Shown: positions 43,508 to 52,463 of the stretch, in pieces
Layout: each line of letters opens with the position of its first letter
Numbering within the stretch: the stretch's first letter is position 1
NCBI RefSeq assembly: GCF_030345715.1
Contig: NZ_JAUASX010000007.1
Coordinates: forward strand, 124,001 to 188,000
Direction of reading: 5' to 3'
From: Solimonas sp. SE-A11
Lineage (GTDB): Bacteria; Pseudomonadota; Gammaproteobacteria; Nevskiales; Nevskiaceae
Length of the DNA: 64,000 bases
Position numbers and translations under genes: made by a program
Notes under the pieces: model-generated
Databases searched by the model: none
Told to the model about the DNA's origin: nothing
Seen by the model: only the letters and a program-made list of their open reading frames with translations

Positions 43508-44074
43508 ATGACCCTTCGCGCTGTCCTGCTGCTGACTGTCCTGCTGGCAGGCTGCCGGGCCGCGCCGCTGCGCCCGCCGCCGCCGGACCAGGTGCCGGGC
43601 TGGATACAGGTCAGCGCCTATTCCTACGAGCAGGAAGCGCCGGGCCTGGGCTCTAGCCGTAAGTACGAAGGGCCGGCGGGCTTCATCGACGTCTATCGCT
43701 ACGACCTGCGCCAACGCCAGGGTCTGGGTGATGCAGCCTTCAGCCCGCACTTCCTTTCGACCATCGAGGATGTGAAGTAGATCGCGGCGCAGGGGCGCTA
43801 CAGCGGGCTGAAGATCGGGCCGGTGCGCGACGTGGTCATCGCCGGGGTGCCGTTCCGCACGATGTCCTGCCACTTCCGCGCGCATGGCCGCGAAATGCAA
43901 TCGCTGACCTACCTGACAGCCACTGGCAACCGCCCGCTGAAGCACCGCATGTCGTTTTTCGAGCCGCTGGGGATGGATCCGGCCGAGATGACGCGGCGCT
44001 TCATCGAAACCGACCTGTCACGGCCGCCGGCCGAAGGCAACGAACCGCTGCCTCCTCCGGGGTCGAGTCTCTAG
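43508..44074 (+). pseudogene. Lipoprotein gene interrupted by one in-frame TAG
   Basis: Lipobox LLAGC (Cys near 17). The frame runs from ATG 43508 to TAG 43778-43780, then continues without shift for 97 more codons (IAAQGRYSGLKIGPV...) to a second stop at 44072-44074. Both halves have the same GC-rich third positions, so this was one 188-residue protein split by a single nonsense change. It may be a recent pseudogene, a sequencing error or a suppressed amber codon. Family unknown. Confidence 0.8.
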
Positions 44075-44089
44075 GCCCGTGTCCGGCCG

Positions 44090-45385
44090 CTATTCCTCGG
44101 TCTCGGAATCGTCGAAGCAGACGCGCAGCTTGTCGATGCGGCGGCCGTCCAGCGCCATCACTTCGAAGCGCCAGTCGCCCATGCGCGCGGTCTCGCCCAG
44201 CCGCGGGATGTGGCCGAGCACGGACAGCACCAGGCCGGCGGCGGTCTCGTAGTCGCGCTCCTCGGGCAGGCGCATGCTCAGCAGGGCGCCCATCTCGTCC
44301 ACCGACAGCTTGCCGTCGACCAGCCAACTGCCATCGTCCTGCCGTGCTACGCCAGGGCGCGGCTCATCGCCGCGGTGGAATTCACCGGCGATGGCGGACA
44401 GCACATCGGTCACGGTGATCAGGCCCTGCAGGCTGCCGAACTCATCCACCACGATGGCGGCATGCAGCGGCGTATCGCGCAGCTCGCGCATGGCGTCCAC
44501 GGCATCCAGGCTGTCGGGCACCACCAGCGCGTCGACCACGAATTTGGCCGGCTCGATCTGGCCGGCACCATCGAGCAGCGCGTCGATCAGGCGCTTGGCG
44601 GAGACCAAGCCGACGAAATGATCGACGTCGCCGCGCGCCGCCACCAGCTTGGTGTGGTTGCTGGCACGCAGCATGGCATGCTGGGCCTCCAGCGGCTCGT
44701 CCAGGTCCAGCCAGTCGAGCTGGTTGCGCGGGGTCATCAGCGCACGCACGCTGCGGTCGCCCAGGCGCATGACGCCGGCGATCATGGTCTGCTCCTCGGG
44801 GCGGACGACGCCGCTGGAAGCGGCCTCTTCCACCAGCGCGTGGATTTCCTCGTCGGTGATGCGGCCCTCGCCCTCGCGACGTTTCGGCAGCAGGCTCAGG
44901 AAAAGCGCGCTGGATTTCTCCAGCACCCAGACCAGCGGCGCGGCCAGGCGCGACAGCATCCGCATCGGCGGCGCCACCAGCACGGCGACGCGCTCGGGGT
45001 AGCGTAGCGCCACCTGCTTGGGCACCAGCTCGCCAATGATCAGGGACATATAGGTGATGGTGGCCACAACCAGGCCCAGGGCGATGTCGTTGGCGTATTC
45101 CGCCGATACGCCCTGCTCAACGAAGTAGACCCCCAGCGGCTCGGCCAGCACGGCGCCGGAATAGGCACCGGCGAAGACGCCGACCAGGGTGATGCCGATC
45201 TGAACGGTGCTGAGGAAGCGACCCGGGCGTTCCTGCAATTCCAGTGCGGTGCGCGCTCCGGAGATCCCCTGCTGCTGCATCGCCTGCAGGCGCGCCTTGC
45301 GCGAGGAGACCACCGCCAGCTCGGACATGGCCAGCATGCCATTGAGCAGCACCAGGCCCACCACCACCAGAATGTCAAAAAACAC
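44090..45385 (-). CDS. CorC/HlyC (CNNM-like) membrane protein
   Basis: 431 residues. The DUF21 transmembrane domain (LNGMLAMSELAVVSSRKARLQAM; IGITLVGVFAGAYSG; SLIIGELVPKQVALRYPE) is followed by two CBS domains (about 200-330) and the CorC_HlyC domain at the C-terminus. Such proteins export Mg2+ or maintain membrane integrity. The start is GTG 45385; the first ATG lies inside the first helix and is less likely. Confidence 0.93.
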   Translation of the reverse strand: MFFDILVVVGLVLLNGMLAMSELAVVSSRKARLQAMQQQGISGARTALELQERPGRFLSTVQIGITLVGVFAGAYSGAVLAEPLGVYFVEQGVSAEYANDIALGLVVATITYMSLIIGELVPKQVALRYPERVAVLVAPPMRMLSRLAAPLVWVLEKSSALFLSLLPKRREGEGRITDEEIHALVEEAASSGVVRPEEQTMIAGVMRLGDRSVRALMTPRNQLDWLDLDEPLEAQHAMLRASNHTKLVAARGDVDHFVGLVSAKRLIDALLDGAGQIEPAKFVVDALVVPDSLDAVDAMRELRDTPLHAAIVVDEFGSLQGLITVTDVLSAIAGEFHRGDEPRPGVARQDDGSWLVDGKLSVDEMGALLSMRLPEERDYETAAGLVLSVLGHIPRLGETARMGDWRFEVMALDGRRIDKLRVCFDDSETEE

Positions 45386-45529
45386 TTAAGAGTCGACTCG
45401 CCACCTTGGGAAGGCCATTCTAGTATGAACCTTGCTTCAACTCCGCGACGGCCCCTCCCCCGCTCCGGGTAGGGCGGCAACCCCCTCCTGGGGCACAATC
45501 CGGCCATGCCGCGGCCCTGGAGGAATGCC

Positions 45530-45763
45530 ATGACGCAGGAAGCCTGCCCCTTTGAGTTCAACTTCGACCCCGCCACTTTCAAGGTCGGCGATACGGTCAG
45601 CTACCGCGTGCCGCGCTTCATGGGCATGCCCTTCGCCGCCACCATCCAGGCGGTGCACGAGGACCATATCGAGATCGTGGATGCCAGCGAGCCGGGCCGC
45701 GCCATGCGGGCGACGCGGGAGAGCCGGCCGGTGGTAAGCGACGCGGACGCCGGCGTCGCCTGA
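45530..45763 (+). CDS. Small hypothetical protein (77 aa)
   Basis: ATG 45530 follows a GGAGGA ribosome site by 5 bases; an in-frame ATG at 45506 lacks one. The product is beta-rich and acidic (FKVGDTVSYRVPRFMGMPFAATIQAVHEDHIEIVD), suggesting a small barrel (SH3/KOW-like) but without a family I recognise. Confidence 0.7.
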   Translation: MTQEACPFEFNFDPATFKVGDTVSYRVPRFMGMPFAATIQAVHEDHIEIVDASEPGRAMRATRESRPVVSDADAGVA

Positions 45764-45770
45764 CGGCGAC

Positions 45771-45845
45771 GTGGGTCGTGGAAGCGGCCTTGGTCGCGAT
45801 CGTCCCACGTCGCCTAAAAAAGATCGCGACTTGCGTCGCTCCCAC
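45771..45845. repeat. REP-like repeat with GTGGG ends
   Basis: GTGGG....GCGGCC..GGTCGCGATC on the left faces GATCGCGAC....GTCGCTCCCAC on the right, imperfectly inverted, with an inner CGTCCCACGTCGCC segment. It fills the gap between the small hypothetical gene and the convergent LLM oxidoreductase. Confidence 0.6.
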
Positions 45846-45852
45846 GCAATGC

Positions 45853-46848
45853 TCAGGCGCTGAACGCCTCCGCGATCAGCTCGTAGCTGCGCATGCGCTC
45901 GGCGTGGCCGTGCATGTTGCTGACGACCATCACCTCGTCAGCCCCGGCATCGTGCGCCATCTCCTGGATGCGCGCCCGCACGGTCGCGGGATCGCCCACG
46001 ATGCTGCGCTTGCGCAGGTCACGCACCACCACGCGCTCATCCTCGCTGTAGGGATAGGCCTGGGCTTCTTCCGGGCTCGGCAGCGGCAGGAACTCGCCGC
46101 GGTGGATGCGCAGCCAGGCCAGGTCCATGGTGCTGGCGAGGTGGTCGGCCTCTTCCAGGGTCGGCGCACAGACCGCCGCCACGCCAAGGATTGCGTGCGG
46201 CCGCGGGAATTGCGCGGAGGGCTCGAAGCTGTCGCGGTAGCGGTTGAAGGCCGGCGCCGCCGGGGCCGGGCTGAAATGGCTGGCGAAGGCATAGCCCATG
46301 CCGGCCATGCCGGAAAGCTGCGCGCTGGCGCCGCTGGAACCGAGGATCCACACCGGCGGCAGCGGCACCTGCTCCGGCATGGCCAGCACGTTGCGCGAGG
46401 GGTGGTCGGCACCAAACTCGGACTGTCCGCAGTAGGCCAGCAGCTCCGACAGCAGCGCCGGGAAGCGCACGCCGTCCACCGCGCGCAGCGCGCGGCTGGC
46501 GGCGTAGTCCGAGCCCGGCGCGCGGCCCAGGCCCAGGTCGATGCGGCCCGGGAACAGGGCTTCCAGCGTGCGGAAATTCTCCGCCACGCGCAGCGGAGGA
46601 TGGTTGGGCAGCATGATACCGCCGGAGCCCACGCGGATTTTCTCCGTGGCGGCGGCGACATGACCGATGAGGATTTCCGGAGCGGAGCTGGCCACGCTGG
46701 GCATGCTGTGATGCTCGGCGAACCAGTAGCGCACATAGCCGAGCAGCTCGGCCAGGCGCGCCAGTTCCGCCGTGCGGCGCAGGGCCTCGGCGGCGCTGCC
46801 GCCGGCGGGCACGGGAGCCAGGTCCAGGACCGAAAGTGCGGGTTTCAT
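45853..46848 (-). CDS. LLM-class flavin-dependent oxidoreductase
   Basis: 331-residue luciferase-like monooxygenase (YhbW/YwcH type). [40 protein letters not shown] and [12 protein letters not shown] are typical of this subfamily. It uses FMNH2; the substrate is unknown. It stands 34 bases downstream of the UDG gene, read in the same direction. Confidence 0.93.
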   Translation of the reverse strand: MKPALSVLDLAPVPAGGSAAEALRRTAELARLAELLGYVRYWFAEHHSMPSVASSAPEILIGHVAAATEKIRVGSGGIMLPNHPPLRVAENFRTLEALFPGRIDLGLGRAPGSDYAASRALRAVDGVRFPALLSELLAYCGQSEFGADHPSRNVLAMPEQVPLPPVWILGSSGASAQLSGMAGMGYAFASHFSPAPAAPAFNRYRDSFEPSAQFPRPHAILGVAAVCAPTLEEADHLASTMDLAWLRIHRGEFLPLPSPEEAQAYPYSEDERVVVRDLRKRSIVGDPATVRARIQEMAHDAGADEVMVVSNMHGHAERMRSYELIAEAFSA

Positions 46849-46881
46849 GTCAGTGGGACCTCCGGCCGCGACGAGAATTCA

Positions 46882-47580
46882 CTAGGGCAGCGCCAGGTTG
46901 TCCGCGCGCACGTCGAGCTGCGCCAGGCGCGCATCCAGCAATCCGGGGAAGCGCGCATACCAGGTGGCGTTGAGCGGCGACGGGTGCGGCAGCGGGTAGA
47001 TGTGGAACTGGCGTGAGCGGCCGTCGTCGGTGGCCAGCGTCACCGCCACCGACTCCTCGAAACGGCCCTCGCTCTCCCAGAAGGCCTCCAGGCGCTCGCG
47101 CTCGACCTTGGTCTGGCCGATGCCGAACCACAGGAAGGCCTCGCGGCCCAGGGTGATGATGCGGTCGCCGCGCCAGTGGCCCACCAGCAGCTCGCGCATC
47201 AGCGGGTGGAAGCGCTGCTTCACCTTGGTGGACCAGGCCTTGTTGCCCAGCGGCTTGTAGGGGACGGTGTTGGCCCAGTAAAAGTCGCGGCCGACGACAC
47301 GCGAGGCCTCGAAGTCCGGCAGCGGCTTGCCGCCGTGCAGGCGGCGATAGAGCGCGCGGCGAACATGCTGCCCGCCGGCACCGATGAAAGGCTCGCCGTG
47401 CTGCACCTCGTCGCGGCCGGGGTCGCGGCCGAAGAAGCCGATGCGGGCGTCGGCACGGCCCAGGCCGATCACCGGGTCCAGCGGGTCTTTGCCGTGCTGC
47501 TGGTAGACGTCGACGTCGATACCGGGCGTGACGGCCGCGAGTTCGCGGAAGCCCTGCAACTGCAGGCCGGTGAGCACCAT
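46882..47580 (-). CDS. Uracil-DNA glycosylase superfamily protein
   Basis: 232 residues. FFGRDPGRDEVQHGEPFIGAGG is the first catalytic motif (family 4/5 type), NTVPYKP is the strand with the Asn, and LPHPSPLN is the second motif. There is no Fe-S cysteine set as in thermophilic family 4. It probably excises uracil or deaminated bases; exact specificity is open. Confidence 0.87.
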   Translation of the reverse strand: MVLTGLQLQGFRELAAVTPGIDVDVYQQHGKDPLDPVIGLGRADARIGFFGRDPGRDEVQHGEPFIGAGGQHVRRALYRRLHGGKPLPDFEASRVVGRDFYWANTVPYKPLGNKAWSTKVKQRFHPLMRELLVGHWRGDRIITLGREAFLWFGIGQTKVERERLEAFWESEGRFEESVAVTLATDDGRSRQFHIYPLPHPSPLNATWYARFPGLLDARLAQLDVRADNLALP

Positions 47581-47620
47581 GCTTGAAGATCCTGTGGCGG
47601 GTGGGGCCCGCCATGATCGC

Positions 47621-48106
47621 CTATTTGGGACGCTGGATGGTCGGCTCGAGGTTGGCCAGCACCTCGCGCGCGTCGAAGGCCTCCGGCCGGTTGGGGGGCT
47701 TCTTCCCGGCGAACATCAGCACGTCCATCTGCGCCAGCGAGGGCTCGTCGCCGCCGATCACGGTGCCCAGGCCGATGCCGACACCGGAATGGCCGCCGGA
47801 GCCGAAGCCGAAGCTGACGCCGCCACCGCTGCCGGAGCGCGGCTGAGGCGTCTCCACGTCGCGGCCCGCCACCAGGAAGTAGCCGTAGCCGTTCTGCACG
47901 GTGAGCTCCGCCGCGCGGTACATCAGGTAGTTCTCCACCGTGGCCCGCGGCGTCTTGCCGCTGCCGGTGAAGCGCACGCGGTAGCGATTGGCCTCCAGCT
48001 TCTGCTCGGCATAGCCCAGGCCGCCGTCGACCGGCTGGTAGGGCGTGACCGTGGCGCAGGCCGACAGGGCCAGGGTGGCGGCAAGTAGCAATAGAGGCTT
48101 TTTCAT
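47621..48106 (-). CDS. CC0125/CC1285-like lipoprotein
   Basis: 161 residues with lipobox ALSAC (Cys near 17). YRVRFTGSGKTPRATVENYLMYRAAELT resembles small proteobacterial lipoproteins named CC0125/CC1285; this match is from memory. A Gly/Ser-rich stretch follows (GSGGGVSFGFGSGGHSG). Function unknown. Confidence 0.75.
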   Translation of the reverse strand: MKKPLLLLAATLALSACATVTPYQPVDGGLGYAEQKLEANRYRVRFTGSGKTPRATVENYLMYRAAELTVQNGYGYFLVAGRDVETPQPRSGSGGGVSFGFGSGGHSGVGIGLGTVIGGDEPSLAQMDVLMFAGKKPPNRPEAFDAREVLANLEPTIQRPK

Positions 48107-48184
48107 GGGCGTTCCCAGGCTTTTGCTGTCATCTAAGGCCGGCATACGGTCGAAAGGTTCCGGCGGAGACGCTACCCTGCGCCC

Positions 48185-48832
48185 ATGAACACGCCCCCGT
48201 CCATACCCGGCCACGCTCCGATGGAAGATTGGGTCCTGCGTGCCCTGGCGCGCTGGCCCAACGTGCCGGCCCTGTTCGGCTGGCTCAGCCTGGACCGTCG
48301 CGGCCGCTGGCTGATCCGCGGCGAGCTGATCTCGCGCCCGCAGATCCTGGAAACCATCAGCCGCAACTACGGCGCCGACGAATACGGCCGCTGGTATTTC
48401 CAGAACGGCCCGCAGCGCGGCTACGTGCGCCTGGACACCGCGCCCTACGTGCTCTGGACCTGCGACGGCGGCGAAGGCCTGCAGGTGCACACCGGCCAGC
48501 GCGTGAAGCAGCCCAGCCGCGCTTTCCTGGACGAGGAGGGCTCGATCCTGCTGCTGACGGAGTACGGCCCGGCCGCGCTGCCGGACAACGAGCTGGACTG
48601 GGCCCTGCCGCGCCTGGGCTCCGCCGCCGGCCCGGTGGACGAGGACCAGCTCGCCGAGGCGCTGGCCCTGCCCTCCGGCCAGGCCACCGCGCTGGCGCTG
48701 CACCTGCCCGGAACCAACCTGCCGCTGGAGCGCCTGGACCGGACCAAGGCACCGAAGCTGCTGGGCTTCGTGCGCGAGCCGCAGCCACGGGCGGGTGAGA
48801 AGCATGCGTCGGCAGATTCGCCGGAGCCGTGA
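48185..48832 (+). CDS. Conserved hypothetical protein (WPNVPALFGW family)
   Basis: 215 residues, soluble, with no signal. The N-terminal block ARWPNVPALFGWLSLDRRGRWL and the NYGADEYGRWYFQNGPQRGYV block are strongly patterned and, as I recall, are found in Beta- and Gammaproteobacteria, but I know no function. It is divergent from the lipoprotein gene at 48106. Confidence 0.75.
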   Translation: MNTPPSIPGHAPMEDWVLRALARWPNVPALFGWLSLDRRGRWLIRGELISRPQILETISRNYGADEYGRWYFQNGPQRGYVRLDTAPYVLWTCDGGEGLQVHTGQRVKQPSRAFLDEEGSILLLTEYGPAALPDNELDWALPRLGSAAGPVDEDQLAEALALPSGQATALALHLPGTNLPLERLDRTKAPKLLGFVREPQPRAGEKHASADSPEP

Positions 48833-48840
48833 AATCTGCA

Positions 48841-48892
48841 AGAGCGGCTGTTAGCCACGATGGGGCCTAGCGGCTAATAGCCGCTCCTACAA
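48841..48892. repeat. REP-like repeat at convergent gene ends
   Basis: AGAGCGGCTGTTAGCC on the left is complementary, with small differences, to GGCTAATAGCCGCTCCT on the right around a 20-base centre. It lies at the 3' ends of the hypothetical gene (48832) and the metallophosphoesterase (48887) and overlaps the latter's stop codon. Confidence 0.72.
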
Positions 48893-49339
48893 CAGCGTCA
48901 CCATCTCTGCCTTCATCTCCCCAGCCTCGATCCGCAGCTTCGCCAGGGCTATCGGCAGGCTGAAGCGCCGCGGTCCGGCGCTGCCGGGATTGAGGTAGAG
49001 CACGCCGTGGCGCGTCTCGATCTTCGGCCGGTGCGAGTGACCGCTGATCACGGCGTCGATCCGCTCGGCCGCTGGGTTGATCGGCAGTTCCTTCAGGTCA
49101 TGGATCAGGTACAGCCGGCGGCCGGCGATCTCCACCAGCCGGGTCTCGGGCTCGGCCGCCTCGGGGCCCTGCAAGTCATTGTTTCCACGAACCGCCTGCA
49201 CCGGGGCCAGGGCCTGGAGCGGCGTGAGCACGCCCTCGCCGATGTCGCCGGCATGCAGGATCAGGCTGCAGCCGCGCAGGGCGTCCATCGCCCGGGGGCG
49301 CAGCAGGCCGTGGGTATCGGAAATCAGGCCGATGATCAT
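48887..49339 (-). CDS. YfcE-type metallophosphoesterase
   Basis: 150 residues with the calcineurin-like metal ligands: SDTHG near 7-11, HAGDIG, VRGNND and SGHSHRP. This is the small MJ0936/YfcE class of phosphodiesterases with broad in-vitro activity; the physiological substrate is unknown. Confidence 0.94.
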   Translation of the reverse strand: MIIGLISDTHGLLRPRAMDALRGCSLILHAGDIGEGVLTPLQALAPVQAVRGNNDLQGPEAAEPETRLVEIAGRRLYLIHDLKELPINPAAERIDAVISGHSHRPKIETRHGVLYLNPGSAGPRRFSLPIALAKLRIEAGEMKAEMVTLL

Positions 49340-49442
49340 GGCGCCAGCTTAGCCGTCCGGGCTCCGGGACGGAGCGAGGTACGGTTCAGGGTTTGTCCCC
49401 TGCCCTGCGATATGTGAGCATGGGTCCACGGGGAATCAGTTG

Positions 49443-50369
49443 ATGAAACGCGAAACCTTCCAGCACCGTCTGCCTGACGGCACCCAGGCCTGTGTCCACC
49501 GCTGGCTGCCGGCGCGCGCCCGCGCCGTGGTGCAGATCGTCCACGGCATGGCCGAGCATGGCGCGCGCTACGAGCGCTACGCCCGGGCCCTGGTCGCCGC
49601 CGGCTACGCCGTCTACGCGCAGGACCTGCCCGGCCACGGCCGCAGTGTGCGCAATGCCGACGAGTTGGGGCACTTCGCCGACCAGGACGGCTGGAACCGC
49701 ACCCTGTCGGCCATCAACGGCGTGCGTGCACTGGCGGAGCAGGAGCTGCAGCGCCTTCCGCATTTCATGTTCGGCCATAGCATGGGCTCGTTCCTGTTGC
49801 AGGACTATGTCGTGGAGCACGGCCGCGACCTGGGCGGCGCGGTGTTTTCCGCCACCAGCGGCGATCTCGGCCCGCTGCGGGCCATCGGCCTCACGCTGCT
49901 GCGCGTGGAGGCGAGCTGGTTCGGCGGCCGCCATCGCAGCGCGCTGGCCGAACAACTGACGTTCAAGGACTTCAACCGCCGCTTCAAGCCGGCCCGCACG
50001 CCGTTCGACTGGCTGTCGCGCGACGAGGAAGAGGTGGATCTCTACGTGCGCGACGCGCGCTGCGGCTTCCGCTGCAGCGCGGCGCTGTGGATTTCATTGA
50101 TGCAGATGGGCGGGCGGCTCGGCGACCAGGGCCGCTTGGCGCGCGTTCCCAAGGACTTGCCGGTGCTGGTGATTGCCGGCAGCGACGACCCCGCCTGCCA
50201 GGGCGAGAAGGGTCCGCGCGCGCTGGAAGCGCACTACCGCAAGGCGGGCCTTGGTGATGTCGCCGTGCGCATCTGGGATGGCGGGCGGCATGAGCTGCTG
50301 AACGACACCTGCCGGGATGAAGTCACCGCCGAGCTGCTGGCCTGGTTCGACAGCAAGCTCGGCGGCTGA
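49443..50369 (+). CDS. Alpha/beta hydrolase (monoacylglycerol lipase-like)
   Basis: 308 residues of the serine aminopeptidase S33/monoglyceride lipase group. IVHGMAEHGARYERYA holds the oxyanion HG, the nucleophile is in FGHSMGSF, the acid in IAGSDDP, and the base in GGRHELLND. No signal peptide. The ATG is at 49443, immediately after TTG 49440. Confidence 0.92.
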   Translation: MKRETFQHRLPDGTQACVHRWLPARARAVVQIVHGMAEHGARYERYARALVAAGYAVYAQDLPGHGRSVRNADELGHFADQDGWNRTLSAINGVRALAEQELQRLPHFMFGHSMGSFLLQDYVVEHGRDLGGAVFSATSGDLGPLRAIGLTLLRVEASWFGGRHRSALAEQLTFKDFNRRFKPARTPFDWLSRDEEEVDLYVRDARCGFRCSAALWISLMQMGGRLGDQGRLARVPKDLPVLVIAGSDDPACQGEKGPRALEAHYRKAGLGDVAVRIWDGGRHELLNDTCRDEVTAELLAWFDSKLGG

Positions 50370-50377
50370 CTTGTATC

Positions 50378-50400
50378 CCCTCTCCTGCAAGGGGAGAGGG
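50378..50400. repeat. CCCTCTCC/GGAGAGGG hairpin at convergent gene ends
   Basis: Eight-base perfect arms around a 7-base loop, between the hydrolase stop (50369) and the chitinase stop (50409). No T run on either strand. It may fold in both transcripts. Confidence 0.6.
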
Positions 50401-50408
50401 AAGAGACA

Positions 50409-52262
50409 CTACTGCCGGAACCCCTGCTTCAGCGCCTGCATCAGCGGGTCGCGCTGGCCGGCCGGCGCATTCGGCAGGTAGCCCTGGTTGATCGTCCACA
50501 CGATCGTGCCGCCCAGGCCGTTCTGCTTCACGTAGACCGCCTTCTCGGCGATGGACTGCGGGTCTTCATACGAGATGAAGTTGCACTGCTGCGGACCCAG
50601 GCGCGTGGCGGAGCCCAGGTACGGCGCCTTGGCGGCCTCGTGCCAGCGCTTGGCGGAGGCGTTGTAGTACAGCGTCATGATGTTGGTGTAGCTCATGTCG
50701 TTGTCGTCGTTGCCGTTGATCGGCAGGCCCCCGGTATCCACGCCGTCGGTGGACTGGTAGGGCTGTGTCACGCCGCGCCAGCAGGAGCCGTAGAAGCCGA
50801 TGCCGATACCGAGCTTGGCCGCCGGCACGCCGACGCGCAGCCAGTGGCGCACGGTGGAGTCGATGGACGTGGGGGTCATGCCGGTCTCGCCGTAGATCGC
50901 GGAGCTGTGCCAGGTGTTCCAGCCCCAGAAGCCGGAGGCCATGCCGTAGCTCATGATGTTGATCTGGTCGAACAGCGGCGCAATCTCGGCGTACCAGGGC
51001 TCGGCCTGCTCGGGGAAGTTGTTGTTGATCCAGCCGATGGGGATGGTCAGCAGCTTGCCCGGCGCGGCGGCGCGTAGGTCCTGCGCCAGACGCTTCACGT
51101 TGGGCTGGTCCTTGACCTCGATCGGTTCCCAGTCGATGTCGTAGCCGTCGAAGCCGTACTCGTTGGCCAGCGCCACCAGGTTGGCGACGAAGCGCGCGCG
51201 GTTGGCGTTGGACGCGGCCCCGACGAAGCCGTCGTACTCACCCGCACCACCCAGCATCACGATGGCCTTGGTGCCGGCGGCATGCGCGGCGGCGACCACC
51301 TGCTTGGCCCAACGCGGACCCTCCACGGCGTCGATGTCGAAGTCTGTCACCAGGTTGCCGTTGGCCAACGGCCGCACGCGGCCGATGACGATGTGCGTCA
51401 TGGCGCTGAAGTCCACCACCTCCACCGGGTAGAGATCGCGGGCGTAGCCGACGTAGTAGCCGGTGACCCACTTGCCCGAGACGGGCGGCGAGTCGTTGTC
51501 CAGGATCGTGCGGGTATGCACGGCCGGGCTGCCGAGCGTGGCGTTGGCCGGCGAGGCCAGCGTCAGGATGGCGGTCTCGGCGGATTCCACCTGCGTGTCA
51601 TCCACCGGCGTGATGGTCAGCGTCTTGCGCGTCTGGCCGGGCGAGAACGTCAGCGTGCCGCTGGGCGCCACCTGCCAGTCACCAGGGCGCGTGGCGGTGC
51701 CGGAGGTGGTGTAGCCAACCGTGACGGTCTGCGTGCTGGCGGCGGACAGCACCACATCCACCGTGCTGGACTGCGCCTCGGTGCCGCTGGCGGTGGCGGC
51801 GGAAAAGCTCAGTGTCGGCGTCGCGACGTCATTGTCGGCGATGGTCAGCGTGTGTTGCGCCGGCGTGCCGAGCTTGCCGTAGCCGGGCGTGCCCAAGGTC
51901 AGCACCAGGGTCTCGGTGCCTTCCACCTGGGTGTCGTCCACCGTGGTCACGCTGATGGTCTTGAGCGTCTCGCCGGGGGCGAACTGGATCGTGGCGGGCG
52001 TTGCACTGTAGTCGTTGGCGGAAGCACTGCCGCCGCGCGCATACGACAGCGACACCTCACGCGTGCTGCTGCGCGACAGCTTGAGATTGATGCTGCGGGC
52101 GCCGCCCTCGGTAACCGAGGAGTTGGCGGCTTCGAAGCTGACCACCGGCTTGGGCTTGAGCGCCTCCAGCAGGTTGTCGAACAGGCCCGCATGGGCACTG
52201 GGCGCCATGCCGAGGCACAACGCGGCAGCGCCTAATCGCAGCGCGGGAAGAAACGGTTTCAT
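50409..52262 (-). CDS. Secreted GH18 chitinase with two Calx-beta domains
   Basis: 617 residues. Signal peptide (ends SAHAG), Calx-beta domain 1 (about 45-140, VSFEAANSSVTEGG..IADND) and domain 2 (about 150-255, LSFSAATASGTEAQS..ILDND), then a GH18 barrel. The catalytic DGxDxDxE motif is FDGYDIDWEP; the substrate-binding MSYG and the C-terminal VWTIN are present. It should cleave chitin or a related GlcNAc polymer outside the cell. Calx-beta modules are calcium-binding adhesion folds and replace the usual chitin-binding domain here. Confidence 0.93.
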   Translation of the reverse strand: MKPFLPALRLGAAALCLGMAPSAHAGLFDNLLEALKPKPVVSFEAANSSVTEGGARSINLKLSRSSTREVSLSYARGGSASANDYSATPATIQFAPGETLKTISVTTVDDTQVEGTETLVLTLGTPGYGKLGTPAQHTLTIADNDVATPTLSFSAATASGTEAQSSTVDVVLSAASTQTVTVGYTTSGTATRPGDWQVAPSGTLTFSPGQTRKTLTITPVDDTQVESAETAILTLASPANATLGSPAVHTRTILDNDSPPVSGKWVTGYYVGYARDLYPVEVVDFSAMTHIVIGRVRPLANGNLVTDFDIDAVEGPRWAKQVVAAAHAAGTKAIVMLGGAGEYDGFVGAASNANRARFVANLVALANEYGFDGYDIDWEPIEVKDQPNVKRLAQDLRAAAPGKLLTIPIGWINNNFPEQAEPWYAEIAPLFDQINIMSYGMASGFWGWNTWHSSAIYGETGMTPTSIDSTVRHWLRVGVPAAKLGIGIGFYGSCWRGVTQPYQSTDGVDTGGLPINGNDDNDMSYTNIMTLYYNASAKRWHEAAKAPYLGSATRLGPQQCNFISYEDPQSIAEKAVYVKQNGLGGTIVWTINQGYLPNAPAGQRDPLMQALKQGFRQ

Positions 52263-52463
52263 CACGGGCACCCTCTATCTAATAGTGATGCGCCATTGTC
52301 CGCGGGCCAAAAGTGCCGCTTTGTGCGGCATTTCACCGGAAACCGGGATTCACCGTCAGGGGACATCCGATACGGAAAAAGCCTACAGCGCTGATCGACC
52401 TGCTCCGCACCAACGGCTGCGCAGCGATGTGCTGCGGGTCACAATCCGGTGGGCTCGCGCGTC

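Noticed and set aside
41236-43509. 750-codon minus-strand frame opposite the BACON-like lipoprotein
   Set aside because: Antisense composition only. The plus strand has a lipobox and recognisable beta-repeat motifs.
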